NCBI GenBank assembly: GCA_937896305.1
Contig: CALBND010000131.1
Span: 1 to 29,968, forward strand
Source: an uncultured Actinomycetes bacterium
Lineage (GTDB): Bacteria > Actinomycetota > Actinomycetes > S36-B12 > UBA5976
Direction: 5' to 3'
Length of the DNA: 29,968 bases
Shown here: positions 1 through 8,444 of the stretch, piece by piece
How the letters are laid out: each line of letters begins with the position of its first letter
Numbering within the stretch: the first letter of the stretch is position 1
Position numbers and translations under genes: made by a program
Notes under the pieces: generated by a model
Database searches by the model: none
The model's input: only the letters and a program-made list of their open reading frames with translations
What the model was told of the DNA's origin: nothing

Positions 1-1201
1 TGGCCGCGTTAACTTGTCCATTTAATTTTGCTAATTCTTCTCGTTTATCTGCTGCAGTTTTAATGGCAGAAGTATGTCTTAATTGTTCATTTTGGAATGC
101 TTGTTCAGCAGCATTTTTTTCACCAGTGGCATTATTTAAAACACTTTTTGTTTCTTCAACGTCTTTTTGTAATTCGTTTGCTTCATGCCTTGCGACTTTT
201 GCTTCTTTTTCTAAAGCTTCTGGGTCTGCACCTGTGGTTTGTTCTTGAATTTCTTCTTCAACAAGTTTTGCTCTTTCCATAGCTAAAGATCTGGTACCAA
301 AGAGTCGCTCTCTTAGAGAAGCAAGTTTAAACCAAGTTTGTTGTGAAGTTTGAACTCTTGGCGTGGCATCTAAAAGTAGTCTTTCTAATTCTGATTCGCG
401 AAGTTTTTTCTCATTGATTTTTGTTTCTACTTCACTTTGTTTTTCTTTTAATACCGTGTCATCTGCAACTTCTTTCATCATGACAACACGCATTTGGGTT
501 AAATCATCACCAAGAATTCTAAGTTTGGCATCTCTTAATTCGGCTTGAATGGTTTGTGCTTTTCGAGCAACATCTGCTTGTCTTGCTAAAGGTTTAAGTT
601 GGCGTCTGATTTCTGTTGTTAAATCTTGCAACCTAAGCATGTTTGCCTGAGTCGCATCAAGTTTTCTTTCTGCTTTTTCTTTACGACGACGATGTTTTAA
701 AACACCGGCTGCCTCCTCAATGAACCCTCTTCGTTCATCGGGTGTTGCACTTAAAACAGCTGCTACTTGACCTTGACCAACAATGACGTGCATTTCTCTT
801 CCGATACCAGAATCAGAAAGAAGTTCTTGCACATCTAATAATCTGGAAGGATTACCGTTAATGGCATATTCACTGCCACCATTTCTAAACAAGGTTCGAG
901 AAATTGTTACTTCTGCATATTCGATTGGTAAAGCACCATCAGAGTTATCAATTGTTAAAACAACTTCTGCTCTACCTAAAGGGGCTCGTCCGGCAGATCC
1001 GTTAAAAATAACGTCATCCATTTTTCCACCACGTAATGTTTTGGCACCCTGCTCACCCATTACCCAAGCAATGGCATCAACAACATTTGATTTACCAGAT
1101 CCATTAGGTCCAACAACAGCAGTGATACCTTGTTCAAATTCCAAAGTGGTGGCAGAAGCAAAAGATTTAAAACCACGCAAGGTCAGGCTTTTTAAATACA
1201 T
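1..1201 (-). CDS. smc: Chromosome segregation ATPase SMC, N-terminal 400 residues (partial)
   Basis: This is the 5' part of smc; the gene runs off the left edge of the window, so the hinge, second coiled coil and C-terminal ATPase half are missing. SMC forms a ring-shaped ATPase that, with ScpA and ScpB, compacts and separates chromosomes. The protein starts MYLKSLTLRGFKSFA, typical of SMC heads. Walker A (GPNGSGKS) lies at residues 31-38, followed by the Q-loop region GEQGAKTLRGG near residue 70. From about residue 165 to the window edge the sequence is charged and heptad-like, rich in K, E, Q and A, as expected for the first coiled-coil arm. The ATG at 1201 is preceded by a good GGAGGG ribosome site. 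mutM lies 44 bp upstream on the same strand, the usual actinobacterial order. Identity is secure; only the C-terminal half cannot be judged. Confidence 0.96.
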   Translation of the reverse strand, partial: MYLKSLTLRGFKSFASATTLEFEQGITAVVGPNGSGKSNVVDAIAWVMGEQGAKTLRGGKMDDVIFNGSAGRAPLGRAEVVLTIDNSDGALPIEYAEVTISRTLFRNGGSEYAINGNPSRLLDVQELLSDSGIGREMHVIVGQGQVAAVLSATPDERRGFIEEAAGVLKHRRRKEKAERKLDATQANMLRLQDLTTEIRRQLKPLARQADVARKAQTIQAELRDAKLRILGDDLTQMRVVMMKEVADDTVLKEKQSEVETKINEKKLRESELERLLLDATPRVQTSQQTWFKLASLRERLFGTRSLAMERAKLVEEEIQEQTTGADPEALEKEAKVARHEANELQKDVEETKSVLNNATGEKNAAEQAFQNEQLRHTSAIKTAADKREELAKLNGQVNAA

Positions 1202-1245
1202 AAGCCGTCCCTCCTATTTTGTGGTTTGGTTATAACTCTCTAACC

Positions 1246-2118
1246 CTATCTTTTGGGTGTATTTCTTGGTTGACATCTAGGACAAATAGTGGAGCTTCTG
1301 TTGTTAGTAAAGGCCTCTCGCACCATTTCCAAATCACACCTGTAACACCTTTCACCTTCGCGCCCATAAGCCGATAATTCGTTTTCAAAATACCCACTTT
1401 CCCCATTTACGTCGATGTAGAGATCATCAAAGGATGTACCACCTTTTGCTAACGCTTTTGCCATCACCTCTTTGGCCGAAAACAGTATTTCCTCGATTTT
1501 TTTCTCACTCAAATCCTGACAACTTATAGCCCAATGAGTTTTTGATTTCCATAAAGCCTCATCAGCATAAATATTTCCAATTCCAGCAACCAATTCTTGA
1601 TTTAAGAGTGCTTGTTTAATGCCAGTTTTTCTTTTCTTTATATTAATAATTGTTTTTTCTAAATCAAAACTTTCTTCAAATAGATCTGGAGAAATGTGTA
1701 GTACTGAAGTTGGGACCCATCTTCCATCTGGAGCTTGAACAAGATCTTCAAGATTTATCCAACCAAAAGTTCGCTGATCAATAAAGTGCAGACTTCTTTT
1801 TTTGTCACTGAATTCAAATAGGACTCTGGCATGCTTCCCAGGTTTTTCTTCCTTTTGGACCATCAACATTTGCCCACTCATTCCTAAATGAGCACTGATA
1901 GCTTGCTTAGTTTTTTTCAAAGGCAACCAAAGAAATTTGCCTCGCCTTTCCACACTCAAAATAGATTTATCAACTACTGTCTTTTCAAATGTCTTTATAC
2001 TAAATTCAAAGTTTCTTAACGCCCGATTGTTTTTAACTTTGGCAAGAGCGATTTTTCTGCCAGTAACGTGCTTAGCTAAACCTCTTCTAACAACTTCTAC
2101 TTCAGGCAATTCAGGCAT
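1246..2118 (-). CDS. mutM: Formamidopyrimidine-DNA glycosylase (Fpg/MutM)
   Basis: This is a base-excision repair glycosylase and AP lyase that removes 8-oxoguanine and ring-opened purines from DNA. The mature N-terminus PELPEVE carries the catalytic Pro2 and Glu3. The conserved beta-hairpin lysine is probably Lys61 in RRGKFLWL. The helix-two-turn-helix signature AGIGNIYADEALW is at about residues 178-190. The C-terminal zinc finger is intact, with Cys258, Cys261, Cys279 and Cys282. At 290 residues it has normal family length, so no truncation is apparent. Its start lies one base after the rnc stop codon, so the two genes are surely co-transcribed and probably translationally coupled. The zinc finger and the Pro-Glu start distinguish it from endonuclease VIII-like homologues only in part, but the AGIGN motif and synteny with smc and rnc favour Fpg. 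Confidence 0.96.
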   Translation of the reverse strand: MPELPEVEVVRRGLAKHVTGRKIALAKVKNNRALRNFEFSIKTFEKTVVDKSILSVERRGKFLWLPLKKTKQAISAHLGMSGQMLMVQKEEKPGKHARVLFEFSDKKRSLHFIDQRTFGWINLEDLVQAPDGRWVPTSVLHISPDLFEESFDLEKTIINIKKRKTGIKQALLNQELVAGIGNIYADEALWKSKTHWAISCQDLSEKKIEEILFSAKEVMAKALAKGGTSFDDLYIDVNGESGYFENELSAYGREGERCYRCDLEMVREAFTNNRSSTICPRCQPRNTPKR

Positions 2119-2119
2119 T

Positions 2120-2797
2120 TTATGATTTAATGTTTTTTAATTCGTTATATGCACTTGCTGCTGCTCTTTGTTCAGCCTCTTTTTTACTTTTTCCTTCACC
2201 TGATCCAAAATAGCTTTCATTAAGTTTTACTCTGGCACTAAAACTTTTGTCATGATCTGGTCCAGATTGTTCAATCACATATTCAATATTTCCTAAATCA
2301 GTTTTATTCACAAGCTCAGCCAAACTTGTTTTCCAATCCAATCCAGCACCAAGTTGAGCACTTGCTGCTAAGACGGGTGCAAATAATTGCAAGATAACTT
2401 GTGCAGATTTTTCTAATCCATGTTCAACATAAATTGCACCTAAGAGTGCTTCAACGGCATCAGACAAAATACTTGATTTATCTCTTCCTCCAGATGATTC
2501 TTCACCTTTACCTAATAGTAAAAATTCACCCAAACCAATTGTTCTAGCAACATCGGCTAATGCTTTGGCGTTTACAACTGCGGCACGAAGTTTTGCTAAT
2601 TCACCTTCTGGTGCATCTGGATTTTTATTAAATAGTTCATCGGTGATTACAATTCCCAAAACAGAATCGCCTAAAAATTCAAGTCTTTCATTTGTGGGAA
2701 TTCCACCATGTTCATAAGAATAAGAACGGTGAGTTACGGCTTGTTTTAGTAAGTCTTCAGAAAGTTCAACGCCTAATCGCGCAACTAATTCGCGCAT
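2120..2797 (-). CDS. rnc: Ribonuclease III
   Basis: This is an endoribonuclease that cuts double-stranded RNA, including the rRNA precursor stems, and acts as a homodimer. The signature NERLEFLGDSVLG begins at residue 36, with the acidic residues Glu40 and Asp44. The second acidic pair, Asp113 and Glu116, sits in SDAVEALLGAIY. A double-stranded RNA-binding domain spans about residues 155-222 and ends in the typical GKSKKEAEQRAAASAY. At 225 residues it matches the family's usual length. It sits between rpmF (13 bp upstream) and mutM (1 bp downstream), forming the conserved actinobacterial rpmF-rnc-mutM-smc unit. An AAGAAAG stretch before the ATG can serve as ribosome site. No essential residue is missing. 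Confidence 0.97.
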   Translation of the reverse strand: MRELVARLGVELSEDLLKQAVTHRSYSYEHGGIPTNERLEFLGDSVLGIVITDELFNKNPDAPEGELAKLRAAVVNAKALADVARTIGLGEFLLLGKGEESSGGRDKSSILSDAVEALLGAIYVEHGLEKSAQVILQLFAPVLAASAQLGAGLDWKTSLAELVNKTDLGNIEYVIEQSGPDHDKSFSARVKLNESYFGSGEGKSKKEAEQRAAASAYNELKNIKS

Positions 2798-2810
2798 ATT
2801 GCTTTCTTAA

Positions 2811-2984
2811 TTAAGGATTAGTAACTTGACGTTTGGCGTATGTTCCACAAGTAGGACAAACAGTATGTGGAAGTTTTTCTGCACGACAACGATCACATGC
2901 AACTAAAGTTGGAACAGTTGTTTTCCATTGTGCACGACGATTACGTGTATTAGAACGTGACATTTTTCGTTTAGGTACTGGCAC
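2811..2984 (-). CDS. rpmF: 50S ribosomal protein L32, zinc-binding form
   Basis: This is a small protein of the large ribosomal subunit. The 57 residues begin MPVPKRKMSRSNTRNRRAQW, the highly conserved L32 N-terminus, and start with a GTG codon. An internal ATG (residue 8) is too late because the conserved PVPKRK would be lost. Cysteines at 30, 33, 43 and 46 form two CxxC pairs, so this is the zinc-containing (C+) version. L28 at 7369 is also the C+ form, so neither gene looks like a zinc-starvation paralogue. The gene lies 6 bp after the DUF177 gene and 13 bp before rnc. The DUF177-rpmF pair is conserved across bacteria. It was found by translating the gap between its two neighbours. Confidence 0.95.
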   Translation of the reverse strand: MPVPKRKMSRSNTRNRRAQWKTTVPTLVACDRCRAEKLPHTVCPTCGTYAKRQVTNP

Positions 2985-2990
2985 TTTTCT

Positions 2991-3533
2991 CTACTTCTCT
3001 TCCTTTAGCTGCGATAGTATTGACCATCGCGGATCAATTATTTCATGCTCGTGTTTTGGATCCTCATCAAGCCTAAATCCACATTGAGCACAAAGTCCAA
3101 GACAATCATCATTGCAAAGGGGTCTAAGCGGCATAGCAAGCACCACCGCATCTATGAGGGCAGGCTCTAAATCAAGCAAATCTCCTTGCAACTGTCTTAG
3201 CTCATCTGCTTCTTCTGCACTATTTATTTCCTTGTCATCATATAAATACAACTCAGTAAAATTGGCGTTTATTTCTAGTTCAACAGGGTCTAAGCATCTT
3301 GAACATTCGGCATCAGCTTTTAGATAAATATCTCCTGTGACTAAAACCCCGTCGACCACTGCTTCAAGAAATAATTCAATTTCAACTGGATTTCCTTTTT
3401 GAACATCAACGCCACCATTAGTTAAATCATTTGGTAGCTCAACTTTTAATTGCAGTTTTTTGGATTCCCCAGCTCTTCTGGGTAAATCGTGGGTATCAAT
3501 TACTAGTGGTGCTCTTGAATCAAGTTTAGCCAT
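2991..3533 (-). CDS. DUF177 / YceD family protein
   Basis: This is a member of the YceD/DUF177 family, which nearly always sits directly upstream of rpmF and has been linked to 23S rRNA accumulation and large-subunit assembly; its exact biochemistry is not settled. The 180-residue protein has the family core with Cys77 and Cys80 in ECSRCLDPVE. It has a further cysteine-rich C-terminal patch (Cys140, Cys144, Cys148, Cys151) in PLRPLCNDDCLGLC, which looks like a metal site. The C-terminus contains IIDPRWSILSQLK, the typical family ending with DPR-W. The spacing is 2 bp after the upstream coiled-coil gene and 6 bp before rpmF, so it belongs to one operon. No signal peptide or membrane segment is visible. 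Family assignment is strong, function moderate. Confidence 0.9.
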   Translation of the reverse strand: MAKLDSRAPLVIDTHDLPRRAGESKKLQLKVELPNDLTNGGVDVQKGNPVEIELFLEAVVDGVLVTGDIYLKADAECSRCLDPVELEINANFTELYLYDDKEINSAEEADELRQLQGDLLDLEPALIDAVVLAMPLRPLCNDDCLGLCAQCGFRLDEDPKHEHEIIDPRWSILSQLKEEK

Positions 3534-3535
3534 GT

Positions 3536-4006
3536 TTATCGATATTCCTGAGGGTTATTATTTCGTCCTAAATTGTCTCTACCTTTTATAACTGAATTTA
3601 AGGTTCTAGTTAAAGATATTTCAAAATTTGCAAGAGAGCCATCTATGTATTTATTTGTTTCATCCCTCATCTTTTGTAATTCAATTTCTGTCATTTGAAT
3701 TAATTCTTGGGCCCGCTCATGTGCTTCTTGCATAATTTCTGTGTGGGAAACTAAACGATTTTGTTCATGCCGAGCTTTTTCAACTATTTCATTTGCCCCA
3801 CGATGTCCTTCATCAATGATGGCTGCTTTTGTTTCGATGATCGCTTTTGCTTCCAAAATATCTTCAGGCAATCTAGCTTTTAATTGGGCGAGTAGTTGAA
3901 TCATTTCTTGACGGTTGACTAATGCCCCATCTCTAGAAAGTGGCACAGATCTTGCTTCTTCTATTGACTTTAAAATGTGTTCAATAATTTCAATGGCTTG
4001 CATCAT
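3536..4006 (-). CDS. DivIVA-like coiled-coil protein (SepIVA-type by position)
   Basis: This is a 156-residue acidic coiled-coil protein. Residues about 1-40 form a short N-terminal region containing VPLSRDGALVNRQEM. From about residue 50 to 130 the sequence is a continuous charged helix rich in E, A, K and I with heptad spacing, followed by a short basic asparagine-rich tail. No membrane segment or signal peptide is seen. In mycobacteria the gene between coaD and the DUF177-rnc block encodes SepIVA, a DivIVA-domain cell-division factor, and this gene occupies the same place. That context, rather than a clear catalytic motif, drives the call. An alternative is a generic ATP-synthase-b-like coiled coil, a common automatic label for such sequences. 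The start may be either of two adjacent ATG codons. It is 3 bp after coaD and 2 bp before the DUF177 gene. Confidence 0.72.
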   Translation of the reverse strand: MMQAIEIIEHILKSIEEARSVPLSRDGALVNRQEMIQLLAQLKARLPEDILEAKAIIETKAAIIDEGHRGANEIVEKARHEQNRLVSHTEIMQEAHERAQELIQMTEIELQKMRDETNKYIDGSLANFEISLTRTLNSVIKGRDNLGRNNNPQEYR

Positions 4007-4009
4007 GGT

Positions 4010-4486
4010 TTACTTATTGTACTTTTTGGCTAAAGCTTTCGCTACCGGCTCTGGCACCAGGTTGGAGATATCTCCCCCATGTCTGGATACTTCTCTGATC
4101 AAGCTTGAAGAAAGAAATGAATAAAGCGGGTTTGTGGAAACAAATAGAGTTTCAATGGGCCCTAACTGGTAATTCATTTGCGCCATTTGTAATTCATAAT
4201 CAAAATCACTAACCGCCCTTAAACCCTTCACGATGGCAGTCACCCCATTGTCATTACAAAAATCGACTAGTAATCCATCAAAAGTTAAAACACTCACACT
4301 AGGAAGTTTTTTTACAGATTCTTTAATTAATTCCACACGTTCTTCAACACTAAAAAGTCCTGCTTTTTGATTATTGACTAAAACTGCAACAACTACTTCA
4401 GATGAAATATCTGCAGCTCTTTTGAAGACATCGATATGTCCATTAGTTACTGGATCAAAGGAACCGGGACAAACTACTTTTTGCAT
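4010..4486 (-). CDS. coaD: Phosphopantetheine adenylyltransferase
   Basis: This enzyme joins ATP and 4'-phosphopantetheine to give dephospho-CoA, the penultimate step of CoA synthesis. From the chosen ATG it is 158 residues, close to the family's usual 160. Residues 1-19 (MQKVVCPGSFDPVTNGHID) contain the nucleotidyltransferase T/HxGH-type motif with His17. The C-terminal SSSLIREV, about residues 126-133, is the second substrate motif. The reading frame is open for 23 further codons upstream, but those lie inside rsmD in another frame and do not resemble family members. The start at 4486 overlaps the rsmD end by 13 bases, suggesting coupling. The Shine-Dalgarno sequence is weak. rsmD-coaD is a very common neighbourhood. 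Confidence 0.95.
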   Translation of the reverse strand: MQKVVCPGSFDPVTNGHIDVFKRAADISSEVVVAVLVNNQKAGLFSVEERVELIKESVKKLPSVSVLTFDGLLVDFCNDNGVTAIVKGLRAVSDFDYELQMAQMNYQLGPIETLFVSTNPLYSFLSSSLIREVSRHGGDISNLVPEPVAKALAKKYNK

Positions 4487-5043
4487 ACTTGACCGTACCA
4501 AACACGTGTATCGCCATAACTCTTCTCTCGAAGGCTTTCGAAGACTTCGGGCCAAACAAAGTCACCGTTTCGTTTTCCGGTTTCTAAAACCAGGATCGCA
4601 TCAGCAGAAAACCATTGATTTTCTAGGCCAAGTAGAAGAACTTTGGTGATTTGTTCGTAACTTGTTTCATATGGAGGATCTAGAAAAACCAACTGAGCAG
4701 GCATACCTAATTTAGTTGTCGGAGGGTTTGTAAAAACTGTTTCAACTTTTGCTTCAATTACTTGTCCTTTAACTTTCAAGTCAGCAATATTTTTACTCAC
4801 CATCAAACTGGCATTTTTATTATTTTCCACAAAAACACAACTATTAGCACCTCGAGAGATTGCTTCTATTCCTAAAGCACCACTTCCGGCATAAAGATCT
4901 AACACATTTACTTCAGCAATCGCATCAAGTGAAGTTAGTGAAGAAAAAATGGCTTCCCTAACTCGTTCTGCCGTTGGTCTAGTTCCTGCTTCGGGAACTT
5001 TTAAGTTTCTACCCCTTAATTCACCGGCTATTACCCTGGTCAT
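4474..5043 (-). CDS. rsmD: 16S rRNA (guanine966-N2)-methyltransferase
   Basis: This is a SAM-dependent methyltransferase that modifies G966 of 16S rRNA during small-subunit assembly. The N-terminus MTRVIAGELRGRNLKVPE and the segment TRPTAERVREAIFSSL are characteristic of the family. The SAM-binding glycine loop LDLYAGSGALGIEA lies at about residues 48-61. The catalytic DPPY motif is at residues 122-125. At 189 residues it is of normal length. The recG stop and rsmD start overlap as TAATG, and the 3' end overlaps coaD, so all three are read from one transcript. Nothing appears damaged. Confidence 0.95.
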   Translation of the reverse strand: MTRVIAGELRGRNLKVPEAGTRPTAERVREAIFSSLTSLDAIAEVNVLDLYAGSGALGIEAISRGANSCVFVENNKNASLMVSKNIADLKVKGQVIEAKVETVFTNPPTTKLGMPAQLVFLDPPYETSYEQITKVLLLGLENQWFSADAILVLETGKRNGDFVWPEVFESLREKSYGDTRVWYGQVCKK

Positions 5044-7247
5044 TAGTTTTTCTCCAAAAAGGCAGTTTCAGCTTCTTTTTCTATTTCCATAACAGCATTT
5101 TGTAGCGCAGGAAACTTTGCTAGTGTGACATCTTCTTCAATTACTTTTCTACAAGCATCTCTAGCTAATTCAACTATGTCTATATCTTTAACAACTTGCA
5201 ATAATCGAAGTGAGGATTTCTTACCAGATTGTCTGGAACCTAAGACATTTCCTTCTCGCCTTATTTCTAAATCTAATTGCGCTAATTCAAAACCATCTGT
5301 GGTGGCAGAAACTGCTTCCAATCTTTCTCGAGATGGTGAATCATTTGGTGCTTCGGAAACAAATATGCAAATTCCAGGTTGACTGCCTCGACCGATTCGG
5401 CCTCGAAGTTGGTGCAGTTGACTTACCCCAAATCGATCAGAATCAAGAATTATCATCATGGTGGCATTTGGGACATCCACTCCGACTTCGATCACAGTTG
5501 TTGAAACCAAAACATCGATACCCTTTTTGGCACTTGGTCCAGCATTAAAACGTTGCATGATGTCATCTTTTTCTTCACTTGACATTCGTCCATGCAAAAC
5601 TCCAACTCTGACATCTTTTAATGGGCCACTTGCAAGCATTGGCGCAATTTCTAGAACAGCCAATGGTGGTCTTTTTTCATCTTCATTTTCTAAATTAATG
5701 TCATCTTCTGCTGATGCACCACCAATTCTTGGTGCAACTATGTAAACCTGATGGCCTTTTTTAACTTCTTCTACAGCCCTTTGCCAAGCACGTTCTAGAT
5801 GAGTTGGTTTTTCGTTTGAATAAACCACATGTGTTGTGATCGGACTTCTACCTTTTGGTAATTCTGTTAAAGAACAAATATCTAAATCACCGAAAACTGT
5901 CATAGCCACAGTTCTAGGAATCGGAGTAGCAGTCATGACAAGCACATGAGGTTTTTTATCTCCAGGAGATTTATCAGCCAAAGCGGCTCTTTGCTCAACA
6001 CCGAAACGATGTTGTTCATCAACCACCACTAAACCTAGATCGTGAAATTTAACACCTTCTTGGATTAGTGCATGGGTGCCAACAACTATTCCTGCTTCAC
6101 CACTTTTTATTGCTGCTAACACATTTGTTCTATTACTTCCAGTAATTGATCCGGTTAATAGTTCAACTCTGGTTCCAATTTCACTTCCCCCAAGTTCACC
6201 TTTAGTCGCTAAATTTGCCATTAGTTTTTTGATGGTTTTGAAATGCTGTACCGCTAAAACTTCTGTTGGTGCAAGTAGAGCTGCTTGACCTTGGGCATCA
6301 ACAGTTGCAAGCATTGCTCTGAGGGCAACAATGGTTTTTCCACTACCTACGTCTCCTTGCAACAAACGGTGCATGGGATGAGTCATGGCAATTTCTGCAA
6401 AAAGTTGTTCGCCTATTTCTTTTTGCCCACTGGTCAATTCAAAAGGTAAAGACTTATCAAACTCGGACATAATGCCATTTGAAATCTGTTTTCTGGATGT
6501 AGCAGGAAGTAATGATTCTTTAGCTCGTCGTTGTAATAAAACAGTTTGTAACAAAAACGCTTCCTCAAATTTAAGTCTTTTTAAGGCAGCACTTACTTGG
6601 CTTAAATTTTCTGGTTCGTGAATCCAAGTAATAGCTTGTTTGAAAGTTATCAGTTCTAGATCTTGTCTAATACTTTCAGGAATAATGTCGTCTTCATCTT
6701 TGAGATCTAATTGACTCATCACAAATTTAATAGCCTTATGGGTTCGCCAAGAAGGAATACTTGAAGTTGCTGGATAAACCGGGATTAATGCTTTGGCAAA
6801 CATCTCAATCACATCAGGATCAGTTTCTTCCCCAGCTTGCGCTGTTAAAACATATTCAGGATGAATTAATTGTTTTCGACCCCTATATTCCTGAACTTTG
6901 CCAGCAAACAAACCTTGAATTCCTGGGATTAATCTTTTTTTGTGCATGCTAGACATTGCAAAGAAAGCTAAATCAATAGTTCTTTGACCATCTGTAACTA
7001 CAACTTCTAAACGTGAAGTTCTTCTACCCTTCATCAGTGCTTCTTTACTCGAAGCAATTTCAGCTAAAACAGTGGCGTGCTCCCCGATTTTTAAGGAAGC
7101 TAAATCAGTTAATTCACCACGCTTGGCATATCTTCGGGGATAGTGGCGCAACAAATCTTCCACAGTCTCATAATCAAATGCTGTGGATAATGTTTTTGCT
7201 GATCGACCGCCCAACACATCGACCAACGAGGAATTTAGGTTAACCAT
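5043..7247 (-). CDS. recG: ATP-dependent DNA helicase RecG
   Basis: RecG is a superfamily 2 helicase that remodels stalled replication forks and Holliday junctions. From the chosen start it is 734 residues, near the usual actinobacterial length. It has an N-terminal wedge/OB region with DLLRHYPRRY. It has Walker A GDVGSGKT (residues 298-305) and the DEQH box (410-413), followed by RFGVEQR, and then TATPIPRT. The second helicase lobe has VLHGRMS and the C-terminal QLRGRIGRG. The frame is open 14 codons further to an ATG at 7289. The homologous region starts with MVNLNSSLVDVLG, so I prefer 7247, although neither start has a strong ribosome site. recG ends in a TAATG overlap with rsmD. The divergent gene upstream is rpmB; recG and rpmB are near neighbours in many actinobacteria. 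Confidence 0.95.
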   Translation of the reverse strand: MVNLNSSLVDVLGGRSAKTLSTAFDYETVEDLLRHYPRRYAKRGELTDLASLKIGEHATVLAEIASSKEALMKGRRTSRLEVVVTDGQRTIDLAFFAMSSMHKKRLIPGIQGLFAGKVQEYRGRKQLIHPEYVLTAQAGEETDPDVIEMFAKALIPVYPATSSIPSWRTHKAIKFVMSQLDLKDEDDIIPESIRQDLELITFKQAITWIHEPENLSQVSAALKRLKFEEAFLLQTVLLQRRAKESLLPATSRKQISNGIMSEFDKSLPFELTSGQKEIGEQLFAEIAMTHPMHRLLQGDVGSGKTIVALRAMLATVDAQGQAALLAPTEVLAVQHFKTIKKLMANLATKGELGGSEIGTRVELLTGSITGSNRTNVLAAIKSGEAGIVVGTHALIQEGVKFHDLGLVVVDEQHRFGVEQRAALADKSPGDKKPHVLVMTATPIPRTVAMTVFGDLDICSLTELPKGRSPITTHVVYSNEKPTHLERAWQRAVEEVKKGHQVYIVAPRIGGASAEDDINLENEDEKRPPLAVLEIAPMLASGPLKDVRVGVLHGRMSSEEKDDIMQRFNAGPSAKKGIDVLVSTTVIEVGVDVPNATMMIILDSDRFGVSQLHQLRGRIGRGSQPGICIFVSEAPNDSPSRERLEAVSATTDGFELAQLDLEIRREGNVLGSRQSGKKSSLRLLQVVKDIDIVELARDACRKVIEEDVTLAKFPALQNAVMEIEKEAETAFLEKN

Positions 7248-7368
7248 CTCAAGCTTTAGCCTAGAGCGACGGGTGGTTAGTGGGGGCATTTAACCGGCTA
7301 GGTAGGCTCTTACAGGTTACATATAAGTAGTAACCAAAAATTTTTGAGACGAAAATAGGAGAATACAA

Positions 7369-7554
7369 ATGGCTGCCAAATGCGATATCTGTGGCAAAGG
7401 TCCAGGCTTTGGTCATTTAGTTTCTCATTCAAACGTTAAAACCAAACGTCGTTTCAACCCAAACATTCAAAGAGTTAAAGCAGTTATCAAAGGAACTTCT
7501 AAGCACGTTAATGTTTGCACCAGCTGCCTACGCGCTGGCAAAGTAACTCGCTAA
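7369..7554 (+). CDS. rpmB: 50S ribosomal protein L28, zinc-binding form
   Basis: This is a large-subunit ribosomal protein of 61 residues. The N-terminus MAAKCDICGKGPGFGHLVSHSN and the segment TKRRFNPNIQ are diagnostic of L28. Cys5-x2-Cys8 and the later CTSC form a zinc ribbon (C+ type), as in L32 at 2811. The start is supported by AGGAGA at 7357-7362, six bases before the ATG. It is divergent from recG. An AT-rich TATAAG at 7322-7327 is a possible -10 box but has no recognisable -35 partner. It ends 11 bp before the end of the oppositely oriented membrane-protein gene, with no obvious hairpin between them. Confidence 0.96.
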   Translation: MAAKCDICGKGPGFGHLVSHSNVKTKRRFNPNIQRVKAVIKGTSKHVNVCTSCLRAGKVTR

Positions 7555-7565
7555 TTAATCTTTAA

Positions 7566-7790
7566 CTAAAACCATCGAATCATGCCAATGATTCCTGCTG
7601 TGGCATAAAAAAATTGCAAAAATAAAATCCCACGGTGTTTACCCAAATAAGCCCATATCCCGATACTGATGGCAGAAATAAAAAGCAAACTAAAGCCTAG
7701 AAATTCGGCACCGATATTTGATGCCACTAATAAGGAATAAACGATTGCGGTGACGACACCGGTCCATTCGAATACTTTTGCTTTATTCAT
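7566..7790 (-). CDS. Small membrane protein of three predicted helices, unknown function
   Basis: This is a 74-residue, strongly hydrophobic protein with three likely membrane helices, roughly residues 8-24, 28-47 and 53-72. Short loops between them include the aromatic and basic WAYLGKHRG. It ends in GMIRWF. I recognise the general look of small SWEET/PnuC-like half-transporter proteins, but I do not know its function. The frame stays open to 8072, deep inside the oppositely oriented yqeY gene. The ATG at 7790, or an ATG four codons earlier at 7802, is the sensible start because it avoids that overlap. It shares its layout, including the helix, aromatic G-W, helix order and a basic loop before helix 3, with the 79-residue protein at 8445. 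It converges on rpmB and is divergent from yqeY. Confidence 0.7.
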   Translation of the reverse strand: MNKAKVFEWTGVVTAIVYSLLVASNIGAEFLGFSLLFISAISIGIWAYLGKHRGILFLQFFYATAGIIGMIRWF

Positions 7791-7881
7791 AGTCACAATC
7801 ATAACTAAAATTAGACCTAAAAGTGATTGAATTGAGTGGCGTAACTTCCCTTTAGAGTCATCGATAAGGCACAATAAAGAT

Positions 7882-8343
7882 ATGACTTCATTAAAAGAAC
7901 AATTAAAAGCTGATTTAACCCAAGCCATTAAAGATAAAAATTCCCTAGTTTCTGGGACCTTAAGAATGGCTTTAACTGCCATAACAAACGAAGAAGTATC
8001 AGGAAAGCAAGCTCGGGAATTAAGTGATGTGGAAGTACTTTCAGTTTTAACTAAAGAAGCCAAGAAACGCAAAGAATCAGTTGATTCTTATCAACAGGCT
8101 AACCGAAATGATCTAGCTGACCAGGAAACTGCTGAATTAGAAGTGCTTTCTAAATACTTACCAGAAGCCCTTACGGAATCAGAATTAAACGAAATTATTG
8201 CTTCAGCAATTAGTGAAGCAACTTCGCAAGGTGCCACAGGCATGAAGGCTATGGGTATTGTGATGAAGATTATTCAACCAAAAACAATTGGGCGAACCGA
8301 TGGCACAGAATTAGCTGCCACGGTGAAGGCAAAGCTTCAGTAG
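7882..8343 (+). CDS. yqeY: GatB/YqeY domain-containing protein
   Basis: This is a 153-residue protein of the YqeY family, related to the C-terminal tRNA-binding tail of the GatB amidotransferase subunit. It begins TSLKEQLKADLTQAIKDKN and contains LRMALTAITNEEV and the VLTKEAKKRKESVDSYQQ segment. The C-terminal helical part contains EVLSKYLPEALTESEL and ends near GRTDGTELAATVKAKL. All of these are family hallmarks. A role in tRNA-dependent amidation or tRNA recognition is often proposed, but no activity is established for the stand-alone protein. The ATG at 7882 is preceded by AATAAAGAT, a weak ribosome site, with an AAGG further upstream. It stands alone on the plus strand between two minus-strand membrane-protein genes. 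Confidence 0.93.
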   Translation: MTSLKEQLKADLTQAIKDKNSLVSGTLRMALTAITNEEVSGKQARELSDVEVLSVLTKEAKKRKESVDSYQQANRNDLADQETAELEVLSKYLPEALTESELNEIIASAISEATSQGATGMKAMGIVMKIIQPKTIGRTDGTELAATVKAKLQ

Positions 8344-8444
8344 TTAATTCTTTTGAATAAGTCTTTTCTTTTAGTATGTATTTCTTGATTAGCCCAAGTC
8401 AAAGGGTGTATTAATCTTTTTAATGCAATTTTCTCAAAAACTTT

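Noticed and set aside
783..1235. 150-codon plus-strand ORF opposite smc
   Set aside because: It is an antisense shadow of the conserved SMC head, has no recognised domain and no ribosome site.
4487..4555. Upstream start of coaD adding 23 residues
   Set aside because: The added part lies in rsmD in another frame, does not resemble CoaD, and the conserved protein begins MQKVVCPGSFDP.
7791..8072. N-terminal extension of the 74-residue membrane protein to 168 residues
   Set aside because: The extension runs antisense through yqeY, has no membrane-protein character and is best explained as the mirror of yqeY; the ATG at 7790 removes the overlap.
8344..8444. Possible gene or RNA in the yqeY-DUF6552 gap
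   Set aside because: No frame, tRNA fold or strong hairpin could be supported in these 101 bases.
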